From Omphiscola glabra (Eukaryota; Mollusca; Gastropoda; Lymnaeidae): a stretch of DNA of 64,000 bases. This document shows, in pieces, positions 11,430-23,192 of this stretch. The stretch lies in NCBI GenBank assembly GCA_964017045.1, contig OZ024794.1, forward strand, positions 8,126,099 through 8,190,098, read 5' to 3'. A model generated the notes under the pieces. The model was not told the origin of the DNA. It was given only the letters and a program-made list of their open reading frames with translations, and did no database searches. Position 1 is the first letter of the stretch. Every line of letters starts with the position of its first letter. The position numbers and the translations under genes were made by a program.

Positions 11430-12091
11430 AGTGGACAGAATTGACACTAGGCAGTGAACAGAATTGACACATAGTTTAGTGCGCAAAGAAAGGTGTCAGT
11501 TTCAATTCATTATGTAGAAGTTGTGGGGTAGAAGGTAATATCTGTGGGAAGGTAATAATGAAAAAAGATAATAATATTATATCTTAAATCTACACCTTAA
11601 CTAGTATGATCTTAGGTAACGTGTAAATCCAATAACTAGGGTCCATATCATTACCAACTGTATGAATCCATTACATAATTTTAAAAATGCAATCGATCCA
11701 ACTTTATGAATCTATTTTAAAAAATAATAAAAGAAAAGAAAAACGTGTTGCTACGAGACCATTGTTATAATTATACTTACAAGCTAACGGGCTAGGAATA
11801 TAGTTCAATCATTCTTTTGAGATTTGTATTTTATAGCTCAACCACTCAGAATATATCAATTAAGTTAAAAAAAAAAATGTATTTAATGAGACAATTGGCT
11901 AAAGTTTTGTGATCCTTTATCGACATCAATCCAATAATATTTGTATATATTTCAGAGGCGAATCGAGCGTGACAATATCAAACAGATGTTTATGTTGAAG
12001 GAGAGAATGAATTATCCTTGAACAACTTCTTTATTTCATAGAATAAAAAAGCGAGACATATTACTTTAGAGATTCCGCCATGGCAAGTTAG
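11430..12091. other. AT-rich unique sequence
   Basis: No gene or repeat is recognised apart from the short duplication gacagaattgacac near 11430-11470. Confidence 0.4.
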
Positions 12092-12286
12092 CATCTACCT
12101 CCAGCGCATGCGCGAGATGTCGGGCCAGAACTGTCCCGACTCATTACTATAGAGGGGAATCTGGGGGTATATCTGTCTGACGCGATACGGGGCGCGAGAG
12201 TCGGATGTGACGAGAACACGGTTCGACTGCCGAGGTGCGGTGAGTGTGTCATCAAGGTGAAGGTCAACAGGAACTACTGGAGGTGA
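12092..12286 (+). other. Candidate exon fragment, unrecognised
   Basis: This frame is open for 65 codons in a locally GC-rich, non-repetitive stretch and ends at tga 12284-12286. It includes the peptide stretches LGVYLSDAIRGARVG and CDENTVRLPRCGEC. A good splice-donor match, gtgcg|gtgagt, lies inside it near 12236-12246, and an acceptor-like ctatag lies near 12147. A different frame just upstream (IYLQRMREMSGQNCPDS) is also protein-like, so the reading frame is not settled. No family is recognised. It may be chance coding potential. Confidence 0.2.
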
Positions 12287-12564
12287 CCCCCCAACACGTA
12301 TGTGGCATGTGGGGGTTTTTTCAACGGTATTTTATGACAACTGAAACATTTCACCAGTACGATGTCATCTCATGTCAATCAAAATGGTTTTAGATTTATT
12401 GATCTTAAGAGAACAGAGGAGTTCGATTTGAAAGCCCAACTATACACATTATAACCTCTCTGAGCAAAATCACAAAACAGACCAATAAAGAATTTATTAG
12501 AAGATGCTTTTTTAGAAACGCTGTAATGGCGTATTGAATAATTTTGGGTCTACTTCTACTAAGC

Positions 12565-12760
12565 CAGCGGTTCTCAACCTGTGGGTCGCGACCCCTTTGG
12601 TGGCCGCACGAACCTTTCCCAGGGGTCGCCTAAGACCATGGGAAAACCCATCTACTCTACATTTATGAAGTAGCAACGGAAATAATTTTGTTGCTGGGGT
12701 CGCCACAACATGAGGAACTGTATTTAAGGGTCACGGCATTAGGAAGTTTGAGAACCACTG
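12565..12760 (+). mobile_element. SPIN-like hAT MITE
   Basis: The sequence starts CAGCGGTTCTCAACCTGTGG and ends TTTGAGAACCACTG, with the internal blocks ggtcgcgacccctttgg, ggggtcgcctaagaccat and ccacaacatgaggaactg. These are the terminal and internal signatures of SPIN (SPace INvaders), a hAT family known for repeated horizontal transfer between animal phyla. The flanks tactaagc (12557-12564) and tactaagt (12761-12768) match at 7 of 8 bases as a target-site duplication. There is no transposase, and the 196-bp length fits SPIN miniature derivatives. Confidence 0.93.
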
Positions 12761-12768
12761 TACTAAGT

Positions 12769-13369
12769 TAACGTGTGAAGATATCCTCTGTCGGGCTTTT
12801 GCTTACAGAGGCGTTATTCAGCCGAAACTTGGTTTTTGCATTGTCTTTTGTCTTTATTCAGGTTTTCTAAAGCTATGTCCGAACTTTTTAATTTACACGG
12901 CCTGAACGCTGTATCTGCTATATTATCCTATAGAAAATAGCCGTGAACATTAGAATCTACCATTTTATTTAAATAATACCCGATAGCTATAAACTCGAAG
13001 CACATATATTTATACAATCTGTATTGCATCTACAAGGTATTTGACATAAGTGTTTGAATGGGGATGAGGCTGTGAAAATGGCAATTGGCAAAATTTGAAA
13101 TGAGCATGTTGTTAAGTTAACTCTTCATAATTAACCGTTATTCTGAATTATGCCCAAAATTTAACATAGTTAACAAGAGCAGGGAGATGCAGCTCGAAAA
13201 TAAATTTATCTGCCCAGAATATCTTGCATTAAAATAGATTAAGTTTCTAAATTTAGCGCCCGACTGCGCGCACCTCTGGATAGGACAGTGGAAATCTACC
13301 TGCAAAGTGAGCGATAATCCATGGCTAATCTTGACAGGTTAATCCGAAGAACCAACTTTCTTGGTTGAT
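12769..13369. other. Unique sequence
   Basis: This is AT-rich and has no supported feature. Confidence 0.4.
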
Positions 13370-13530
13370 GACGTTTAGTGCTGTGTTTGTGAGCACTTCC
13401 ACAGGCCGTACTTTCTTCGTTAATGTCCCTAAGTGGTGTATTTGTGAGTACTTCCACAGGCCGTACTTTCTTCGTTAATGTCCCTAAGTGGTGTGTTTGT
13501 GAGTACTTCCACAGGCAGCACTTTCTTGAA
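13370..13530. repeat. 55-bp minisatellite, about 2.8 copies
   Basis: tttgtgag starts recur at 13386, 13441 and 13496. The unit contains gtacttccacaggccgtact. A 93-codon minus-strand frame spans it and is an artefact. Confidence 0.88.
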
Positions 13531-13674
13531 AGTCTCATTCGAAGTATAAATTTAGATCTGAGGATTTTAACAAACATAAAAACAATAATCTAACTTTAAT
13601 GGTTGGGTGTTTTTGGTGTGGAGATCACGACCAGCAACTAAGTGAAGATAACAAAATGTATTTCGAGGCATCCC

Positions 13675-13860
13675 TGATTAACAATAAGTGATGTCAAAGG
13701 TGATGTCATATATTGCCAGCCACACAATAGTAATCCCAAGTGATGCCAAACATGATGTCATATATTGCCAGCCATGCAATACCAAGTGATGTCAAACATA
13801 ATGTCATATATTGCCAGCCATACACTATTAATCCCATGTGATGTCATGAATAGTGTCATG
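13675..13860. repeat. 46-52 bp degenerate repeat, 3-4 copies
   Basis: atgtcatatattgccagcca recurs at 13703, 13755 and 13801 with diverged spacers ending cccaagtgatg. Confidence 0.82.
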
Positions 13861-14900
13861 TATATACAGACACACAGCATAACCCTTATTTAATTAAATA
13901 GATTCAGACCATATATTACTCAGACATTACGTCATTACTCAGAAAACTTCAAGACACACCGGATAGTTGACACGAACCCCAAGTACATAACGTGTCGTGA
14001 TGGCACTTCCCGGACACCATCACACATCAGACAGTTCACATGAACCCCAACTACATCATGTTTATAAATGCGGCCAATTTCCATATCATCACTATGGTCA
14101 GTCTGGTCCGGTAACTCCGCGCCACAAACGCCTGGCCAATCTTGATGACGGCTTCCTTTCACGAAGTATGCCCTAAATATTCATTGCACCGCGCCATTGG
14201 TCCGTCCACTCATATACTAGTTCTATGTTATGTCCCTGACGTCCGTACATGTCCTAAACTAAGTTAGTATGTATTTTTATTATAAGCATATCATTATGTG
14301 AATACATATAACATTTGTCCCGCATTGGTTAAGGCCATTCAGAATAGATACATCATTCTATGCCGTATTTAGCGAGTGGTTAATTTAATATTATGTGTAA
14401 TGACATGCGGCCCAGCGAATAGTGAACTCGCCATCACAGTGGCTGGTGAAGCATTTTTACGGTTGGCACCCGGCAATAGAGCTGACCAGTCTAGTCCATG
14501 GGGGTCAATGAACTTGGACAGGACTCTTTTATACGGTCAATGAACCCAAGATTAGGGTTAATACACGCCTTAACTTAAAGCGGTGTGAGACTTTTGAGTA
14601 CGGGCAGTGAGAAGTCGGCCATTGTGTCTGTGGTTTTCATTAGAGATACATATATTTATGGCAGTGTGAGCCTTTGAGTAATGGCACTGAGAAGTCGGCC
14701 ATTTTGTCTGTGGTTTTCATCAAAAATTCATTTCGTATTTTAAGTATCATTTGCCCCCCCCCCCCCCATGAATTCTATAAATATACTTGTATCTCTACAC
14801 CATTTTAAAATGGAATGTGGAGCATTTTCTATTTTAAAAAAATAGTTCATTGTTTATTCCCGTATATTTAAAGAATATGGTTGTCTTTTTTTTTTTTACT
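13861..14900. other. Largely unique sequence
   Basis: It includes a two-copy diverged repeat (14568-14722, core cagtgagaagtcggccatt) and a poly-C run at 14754-14767. The rest, including 14150-14260 with its CCATTGG element, shows no gene. Confidence 0.4.
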
Positions 14901-15137
14901 TGAGAATCTATATCACATTTCAACCTGTAATACTATCACATGAGAATCTATAACACATTTCAACCTGTAATACGATCACATGAGAATCTATAACACATTT
15001 CAACCTGAAATACTATCACATGAGAATCTATAACACATTTCAACCTGTAATACTATCACATGAGAATCTATATCACATTTCAACCTGTAATACTATCACA
15101 TGAGAATCTATATCACATTTCAACCTGTAATACTATC
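14901..15137. repeat. 40-bp minisatellite, 6 copies
   Basis: The unit starts tgagaatctatatcacattt and continues caacctgtaatactatcaca. Copies differ at one to three bases. It is bounded on the left by a T13 tract. Confidence 0.95.
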
Positions 15138-15419
15138 AGGTTTATAGATGCTGATATGAAATGTACAACCCGACCCCCCCCCCCCCCACCCCCCAACCTC
15201 AGTCGCGTGTTATGCAACATTGAAATGTAACAACATAATATGGTCAACTAATTAGTTCGAAATATTATATTTAAGAATGCGTATTCCAATATGCCCTCAA
15301 CATTGAACAACAGTGTTTGGTGAGCGTCTCCTTGATCCAATATCCTTTCTGTCTACTTCGCTTTTTCGTGTCTTTATGTGTGGCATAAACGTTGGATGTC
15401 TAAATGACACACTTCTCGT

Positions 15420-15665
15420 CATCACATTAAGCTGAAACTTGGCACATGGACTTGATGCCGATTACAATACATTCTTTCCAATTTTCAGCCCTCACTCGAG
15501 CCCCCAAAACCAATTCTTCCCGTTTTTTATTGGTGTGTTGGTGGGGGGGGGGGGGGGGGGGGTGTTAACGATTTGTTCAATGGGTGTGTGTTTTTTGGTG
15601 TGGAGATTAACTGTGTAGCTGTTGCTATATGCTTTGTATTTGTTATTTATTTTGGTATGCAGAAA
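15420..15665 (+). mobile_element. Dispersed repeat family D, copy 1
   Basis: It shares agctgaaacttggcacatgg and ttccaattttcag with the copies at 55215 and 58780, and ttggtgtggagatta...tttgtatt with 59168-59210. Poly-G at 15541-15562 interrupts it. It is non-coding and of unknown class. Confidence 0.6.
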
Positions 15666-16179
15666 AAATAAAATTTATTTTTGGAGGGGCAAATGAATGG
15701 ACTATGAAACGGGTTATCGCCAGAAGTTTACCCATTTACTTCATTGCATCTAATTAAGGTATAACCACGTACAAATACATACATTCAAACAAAAAGAAAT
15801 ATAAAGGATTTATGCGAAAATCTTTTATTAGGGGGGGGGGGGTTTGTTCAATTTCCTTTATAAATTTAAAAATTGCACATCTTTTGGAGTGAAACAAAAA
15901 AAAAAGTACAATTGATTAAATGTTGGATAATGCAACGCTTAAATGATGTATGTTGTGTTAAAACAATAGTTAATTCAAAAGCAAGCAATTATACTTATTT
16001 TAAAAGGGGTGGGGGGCATCCGTTTCGTCACGTGATTAAGATCAAGAATAGTTAATCCTGGAAATAAGAGGGTTTAAATATAAGTTTGTATCAGATTATC
16101 CCTTTTTTTTTGTTCAAAGAAATAAAGCAAACATATTATTGTGTAATTCTCAATACGCGACGGACGTCTATGGTGTCTC
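15666..16179. other. Unique AT-rich sequence with G runs
   Basis: G runs lie near 15832 and 16008. No gene is seen. Confidence 0.4.
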
Positions 16180-16480
16180 CAGCCACTCAAGTGTCCAGCC
16201 CAGGTACTCTGGGATAGATACATCTCAAACAGATTCTTACAAACTCTGTCTCCAGCTACTCGAGTCCAGCCCTGCCACCAAGTATTCTGGGATAGATACG
16301 TCTCATAAAGATTCTAACAAACTCTGTCTCCAGCCACTCGAGTCCAGCCCTTCCACCAGGTATTCTGGAATAGATACGTCTCCGACAGATTTTAACAAAC
16401 TCTGCCCCCAACGACTCATGAGTCCAGCCCTGCCACCAAGTATTCTGGGATAGATACATCTCAGACAGATTCTAACAACC
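16180..16480. repeat. 78-bp minisatellite, 4 copies
   Basis: tagata anchors fall at 16215, 16293, 16371 and 16451, giving spacings of 78, 78 and 80. The unit includes ccaccaagtattctgggata and the variable ctccagccactcgagtccagc block. Forward and reverse frames through it are artefacts. Confidence 0.92.
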
Positions 16481-17384
16481 TCAGACGACCACCGCTGAAA
16501 CACCGCCGTACTTCTGGCCATCTTAGCACACATCGGATCGTTATCAGCCATCTCGTACCCGATGGCGGGAAGGGGGGGGGGCTAACCCGGGGCGATGCTT
16601 GCCTGCACCTAATGATAACAAAATCTGGTGGTTAGTTCAAGTGCCTATATCCGATGATCTCTAAAAACAAACAGATCTGGGGGATGCTTGATGCTGTTGT
16701 TTAGTGCCTGTGTGTGGATAATGTTGTAAATAAGCCACAGGTGAAAGAGTAAGGCCAATTTTTACACGTGATCTAATCGGCCAAGGGTTAATGCGATACT
16801 TTTAAGAGAAGACTTGTTAATTTCCGAACATTTATGCTCTACAGCAGCGGCGTCGAGGGTGGTAACAAGGCATTGACGTCCCTTTTCGTTTTTCTTTGTA
16901 ATATATTAATCATTTGCAGAGAATATCACTTTTATGTTTAAAGACATCAGTGTTTTTACGATTTGTTTATTGTAGGATTCAGGTGTGCCTCCGCCTGTTT
17001 TAGTATGGATCCGCCCTTGGTAGCAACAAACTGAAATGGACTGGGCCGCAGTAAAACTAAACCGTCTGATAAGATGTATAAAAGCTAGACAAACATTCTA
17101 TCAAATATAGAGCATGCATCAGAACAAAGGCGTCCTAAAATGTGGAAAGCGAAAAGCCCCGAAACTAATCAAATATTTTAAGAACAAACTATTAAACCTG
17201 ATAGTGAAAATAACACGATCATAAGTTAGCTGTAGGCTCAAGATGATAACGCCATCTCGGCCAGTAGACCGGGGCGCCATGTGCTTAGGGCGCCATCAAC
17301 GATCTTCCAAAATAGGAAAAATCATTGCGTATGGGTGCTATGGAAGAAAAAATAGAAAGATTTGCTGATCTAAAAGCTAGAAAC
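16481..17384. other. Mostly unique, with a possible DNA-transposon remnant
   Basis: cagcggcgtcgaggg at 16845 and the reverse complement of gtatggatccgcccttg near 17020 resemble the two ends of a degraded element with CAGCGGCGGATCC-type termini. No target duplication is found. The remainder is unremarkable. Confidence 0.25.
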
Positions 17385-17468
17385 AAAATGTTATTGGCTA
17401 AGTGTTCATACTGCCCACGGTAGGCTAAGTGTTCCTACTGTCCACGGTGGGCTAATTGTTCATACTGT
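17385..17468. repeat. 27-bp tandem repeat, 3 copies
   Basis: The unit contains ggctaagtgttcatactgtc followed by cacggt. Confidence 0.85.
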
Positions 17469-17929
17469 CCAAATACAAGTTAAGAAAAATAATTGCATTG
17501 CTCATTGTTTAAAAAAAACAACAGCCCAGGTAATAAAATGTGTATGATCAAACTTACAAAGGTGACAAAGTTAATCTTGCCCAGGGCACCAGCAACCCTA
17601 TGGCCCGCCCTTGATGCATAGATGTTTTCTCGGCTATAATATATCCATTAATTAAGTAGGTGTCAGCTATACGACAGACGGCTTTGGTTTTTAAAAAAAA
17701 AATACAAATGAAAGGCCATTTTTTTTCTTCTCTTCATCCCAATTCAAAGAGTGTGTTTAACGTTTAATCAAAAATGTCTGTCTCAAATGACGGATGAAAG
17801 TTTCTAAAGTTCATGAACATTTTATTGCTATTTATATAGAAATTTAATCAATGTCATTTTATCCCAAATTTGCATACGCAAAACAGTGTTATAATAAAAT
17901 TTAAACATGTTTAAATTTTGGTTTAATAA

Positions 17930-18075
17930 AATGATAAATATTTGAAATTGGGTTTGACATACTCATATCTATCTAAAATGTGATGTAACATACTGACATA
18001 CATTTAAAAGGTGATGTAACATACTGACATACATTTAAAATGTGATGTAACATACTGACATACATTTAAAAGAAG
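17930..18075. repeat. About 30-35 bp tandem repeat, 4 copies
   Basis: gtgatgtaacatactgacat followed by acatttaaaa recurs, with a diverged first copy. Confidence 0.85.
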
Positions 18076-19120
18076 TTTGCAGCTTAGAATATTTAAAGGA
18101 CGTAGATGTTCATTGCGGAATCAAAGTGAGAATTTCAAAATTGCTGACCGAAAGCCTTAAGAAACCTCCATGTAATTTGGCGTTGTCACTTACTTCAAAT
18201 TAAGAGCCACTGACCGCTGGACAAACGAAACGATCAGTAGGGCAAAACACATTGTCACTTTTTAAAGATATATTTAAACTTTCATTTGGTTTTCTGATTG
18301 ATCAACTTATCGTCTTTGTGGATGTGGATAACGCGAAATGGATTGTTGTTGAATTCGTTATGAGGTTTGTTTTTAGAGCAACACTATTTCTCAAGTAATA
18401 AGTTTTTCGGTGACTTGTATATAAAACTCGTAACTTAATTAAGATCTTAAATTGCACATCATACGTTGCAAATTTCTATATCTCTTCGACTTTCCTCTAG
18501 AATTGGGGATAATATTTTATTTCTTTTCAGAAATCCCAGGAAACCAGTTTATGTATTTAGAGCATGTCCTTGTGTTATTGTAGAGATCTGTTGACTGTTA
18601 AACGACTTTTATTAAAATTTGGAAATTCTGTTTAGGCTTCTTAACAGTTATAAATAGTACATTTTTAAGAACTTATTCATAGCTACATTTGTTTTCTTCA
18701 GAAACATATTCTTCTCTCTCTCTCCCACGAGCTCCCAGATTAACTTCTGTAACATGTACCAAATAATTTAGATAGCGAGAACCCTGGGCAGACTTGTTTA
18801 CAACCCAGCAATACAAATAAACACCAGCAATTTAATCTTTATGTCATTATCCCTTTTGTAATATACATTTTCATAAAGATTAAGGATGTTCTTTACAGCT
18901 CTTTAGAGTTTCTCCGTTTTGACTCTTGCACATAATTTACAGGGGCAGATGACAAGAGTAGTATCGCGAAGAAGCTCAAATAACATTTTTAAAACACCTC
19001 TAGTGTATTTAGAGAAGGGTGTTAAATTGAATAAAAGTGTCGTTTTTTTATGTGGTTAAACAGACGGTTCAACCGTATATTAGTTAATGGCCAGAATCAC
19101 GTTCTCACACCTGCTGTTAC
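18076..19120. other. AT-rich unique sequence
   Basis: No gene, RNA or repeat of note is seen over about 1 kb. Confidence 0.4.
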
Positions 19121-19483
19121 ATTATAATAATAATAATAAATAATAATAAAGTTCATTTGAAAAATCACGCTTCATCCCCAAAGGCTCGAAGCGCTGTACA
19201 AAAACAAAGCTGGGAGATAATAATTAGCTGGAAAAGATGGTAGACAACTTCACCCCAGAAGATGTTTGCGAAATAGATGAGTTTTTAAATTTGTCTTGAA
19301 GGACTCCAGCGTCTGGCTGTGTCTGAGAGCGTCAGGAAGGGTGTTCCAAATGGTTGGGCCAGCGAACGTGTGCTTTCCGTAAGTCTCAAGGCGAACACGC
19401 GGTATCGAGAGTTTGCCACTAACGGATGAGCGGAGTTGTCTAGTGGGTACATAAGGCGTCATGAGCGCTTGGAGATAGGACAT
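19121..19483 (-). mobile_element. LINE 3' end: RT C-terminus and (ATT)n tail
   Basis: On the minus strand the frame 19483-19250 encodes 77 residues, including TPYVPTRQLRSS, PRVRLETYGKHTF, WNTLPDALRHS and FKTNLKTHLFRKHL. This is the well-known C-terminal tail of CR1/L2/Jockey-type non-LTR reverse transcriptases. It is followed by a 3' UTR with an agcgcttcgag-type stem and a terminal (ATT)n tract at 19121-19150. The copy is severely 5'-truncated, and homology begins at SYLQAL. It is paralogous to the copy at 48373-49015. It is non-functional by itself. Confidence 0.85.
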
Positions 19484-19552
19484 AATAAGTCAATCGCCTT
19501 CATTCTCACAAATCTGTCTACAGTTGATCCACCTTGTTTCCCACTAATTCCT

Positions 19553-20360
19553 TATTACTCACGTCCTGTCTCTGAGCCCGTCAACCTGACTCACGTCCTG
19601 TCTCTGACCCCGTCAACCTGACTCACGTCCTGTCTCTGACCCCGTCATCTTGACTCACGTCCTGTCTCTGACCCCATCAACCTGACTCACTTCCTGTCTC
19701 TGACCCCGTCAAACTGACTCACATCCTGTCTCTGACCCTGTCAAACTGACTCACGTCCTATCTCTGACCCCGTCAACCTCACGTCCTGTCTCTGACCCCA
19801 TCAACCTGACTCACATCCTGTCTCTGACCCCGTCAAACTGACTCACGTCCTGTCTCTGACCCCGTCAACTTGACTCACGTCCTGTCTCTGACCCCATCAA
19901 CCCGACTCACGTCCTGTCTCTGACCCGGTCAACCTGACTCTCGTCCTGTCTCTGACCACATCAACCCGACTCACGTCCTGTCTCTGACCCCGTCAACCTG
20001 ACTCTCGTCCTGTCTCTGACCCCATCAACCCGACTCACGTCCTGTCTCTGACCCCGTCAACCTGACTCTCGTCCTGTCTCTGACCCCGTCAACCCGACTC
20101 ACGTCCTGTCTCTGACCCCGTCAACCTGACTCACGTCCTGTCTCTGACCCCGTCAACCCGACTCACGTCCTGTCTCTGACCCCGTCAACCTGACTCTCGT
20201 CCTGTCTCTGACCCCATCAACCCGACTCACGTCCTGTCTCTGACACCGTCAACTTTACACACGCCTGTCTCTGACCCCGTCAACTTGGCTCACATCCTGT
20301 CTCTGACCCCGTCAACTTGACTCACGTCCTGTCTCCGACCCCGCCAACTTTACTCAGGCC
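19553..20360. repeat. 32-bp minisatellite, about 25 copies
   Basis: The unit is ctgactcacgtcctgtctct followed by gaccccgtcaac. Variants cccgactc, gactctcg and accccatcaac alternate, giving a partly regular higher-order pattern in 19880-20240. Confidence 0.95.
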
Positions 20361-22899
20361 CATCAACATGACGCTAATTCATTCATGAAAGCACTCAACA
20401 ATGATCTTATCCCAGGCGTCCCATCATAAAAAAAGTACCGGAAAGCACTCCAGTACAGACACCATCACTGTACTGTCAATGCATTAACATGAAATATCCG
20501 CCTAACCATTGAACTCGTTTTTAAGATTGAAACAAAAAAATGACCATGTCAGAATAATCAAAGTCTTTCTTTGAAGTTACAAATTGTACAACCTTGATGG
20601 CAGTTGAAGATTCAGAATCATGCAATAATCTCTTGACGCTTCTACATCCCGGTCTCCCCCCCCCCCCCCCCCCAACCAAAAAAAAAGAAAAAAAAAAAAA
20701 AGATCTGGTAGTTTTATTAAAAACTAGGAATCATCATTGTGTCTATAAATAAACCTTTTCTTTTTTAGTTTGATATTTGACTCTCGACTTTTCTGCGATT
20801 TCCCAACGCTGAAACTAAATAAATATAAAACTCAACGCGCATGAAGGACGAACGGTGGGATCGACAGCAGAATACTTAGGCGGTCTGTTCAAGACACCAA
20901 CTGTTGGACCCGTTGACCAGAGATAGGTCAATACTGTTAGTGAACACACTAAGAGGTGGATGGCAAAATAACAATCTTTCACAAGAGATTCACAAAATGA
21001 AAGAAATTAACAGTGTGGTTGACTATTTTCTAGGAGGAGAGTAGCGTCTTCCGTATTAGATACCCCATGACAATACCCCATCACAATACCCCAACATAAG
21101 AGAATGTCCAGGGATTGCTTTCTTTGCAATGATATTTCTCTATTTCAGAGCAATTTTGACAAAACAGGCTTCAGATTTTATTCTTGTACTAGCTGTTTAA
21201 CTTGCAGAAGCACCTCCCAATGCCCTAAAGCCATTATTGAGCTGTTATCAGTTACGATATGGTAGACACATAGAGTTGTCTAATCTGTTTTGATTATAGT
21301 TTCCAACAAGTCTTCTCCAACTCAACCGTCACTTATACATAACGGTAGTTTTCCGCTGGTTTCTGTTGTTACCGTTGTAATACAAATACATTAAAGCCAG
21401 CTCTTACCTTCACTTTGGCTCCGTAAAGTTGAAAGTAACAAGAGTGAATTAGATACATCCATACTTTGCTAGAAGTGCAATGTTTCTGAAAAAAACTAAA
21501 TAGATCACTATGTAACACAAATTATGTGCTGAATCTCGATATCAGAAATACTGTCACATTATCACTGAAAACTTAACATTTATAATAAAAAAGGACTTAA
21601 AATCAGCTAAACCCAATTAGAAGCCATGTTCAGTGGCGCTACGTCTGTGGCGCCATAGACAAATGTCGACATTGTTACGTACTGCTATCCGTATGGAGAA
21701 ATAAATCTCTTATTTAAGTTTATGGCTCGTTCCAAAACAGTACACAACAAAAGACGATAACATAAGTTAAATACTATAACAAAGAATGCGATACGCAAAC
21801 CAAGGTTAATTACAATTAATAATTTTTAATACGTTAATGATAAATTACAAAATATAATTAAAGCTATCGATTTACACAATAATAATTGGCTTGTACAGGT
21901 ACAATGTTGAAGAATACACAATGTTGTAAAAAGGTACAATGATGAAAAGGAATCTACACACACACCGTTGACAAATCTCGTCTCTTAACAAAAATAACAC
22001 ACGCTCAAAATAGCTCGTGATAAAATGATAGCACACCCTCAAAATAACTCTCGTCTCATTTTATAGTCTGTTCTACTGATATTTCTAGAAAGGCCATACA
22101 CATTGTTTTCCTTTCCAGATGTTTCGACATAATTTTACATAATCCTAACGATACAGACTATTAATTGTTTTTAGTTGTAAAGAAAGTCAAGAGAGACTAT
22201 TTTTAGCAAGCCACGCCCCGAATGCGGTTCCGAGCTTTGGGTCAGCTTGAGTTTATTCACGGGGAAAGATGACGTAAACACGTCGTCTACATAACAACAT
22301 ATTTAGAGTTCCATTTCAGGTTCGTCAGACGTAAGCGGCTTTAGGTCAGCTATCTGCAAGAAGATACTTTAACGGGTAACGGGTCAGCTTCAAGCCTTCC
22401 CCCTCCCCCTTCCCACGTCGTCTTAACCGGTTCAGTTACAGTGGCCTTGATAACTGCACGTGGCGTGAAAGCGCCCCAAACAGCGGCTAACCAAACGTCC
22501 AGACGTTCCTGGATCTCACCACTTTTAGAAGAAATGTTTTAGAAGAAATTGGGGATGCACAATGCAAATCCATTTTCGATATTTATCACTCATAATATTT
22601 TTAAATAGATCGTCTCAGTTTCCTCTAAGTTTTTAAAGCCTTGTTTAAATTATTTAATGATTATCTGTTTTTTTGGGGTGGGGGGAGGGGGTGAGAGTGA
22701 TGTTTGAGTCAATGTCGACCCCCTCACTACTATTTTAGGAACCCTTGGCTTTTTTCCCCCTTGAGTTTATATGAGACAGAAATACCAAAAATCTTGTCTT
22801 GATCTCAATGAAGATCGTCTTGCCTCTTTCGCCAAACTTTTGTTACTTGACGTGACCTAATTCCCCAACATCCTAAATTACCGGTAGTTTTACATTTCA
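20361..22899. other. Unique sequence, 2.5 kb
   Basis: This is one of the longest array-free stretches. It includes a poly-C/poly-A junction at 20655-20700 and a moderately GC-rich part at 22200-22500. No open frame, splice-framed exon or RNA gene could be supported. Confidence 0.4.
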
Positions 22900-23125
22900 A
22901 CACCACTTAAGCACTAAACTACATTTACATTTAGAGACCACGTAAACACTAAACTAGATTTCCACTTAAACACCATCTTAGCACTAAACTAGATTTCCAC
23001 TTAAACACCATCTTAATACTAAACCAGATTTCAACTTAAGCACCATCTTAACACTAAACTAGATTTCCACTTAAACACCATCTTAACACTAAACAAGATT
23101 TAAATTTAAACACCAATAACATCCT
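22900..23125. repeat. 35-bp minisatellite, about 6 copies
   Basis: The unit contains cacttaaacaccatcttaac followed by actaaactagatttc. The outer copies are diverged. Confidence 0.9.
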
Positions 23126-23192
23126 AAACTCTATTTAAACTAAAACGCCGATGACATCCCTAAACTGCATTCTTATTGTCTGCATCGCATTC

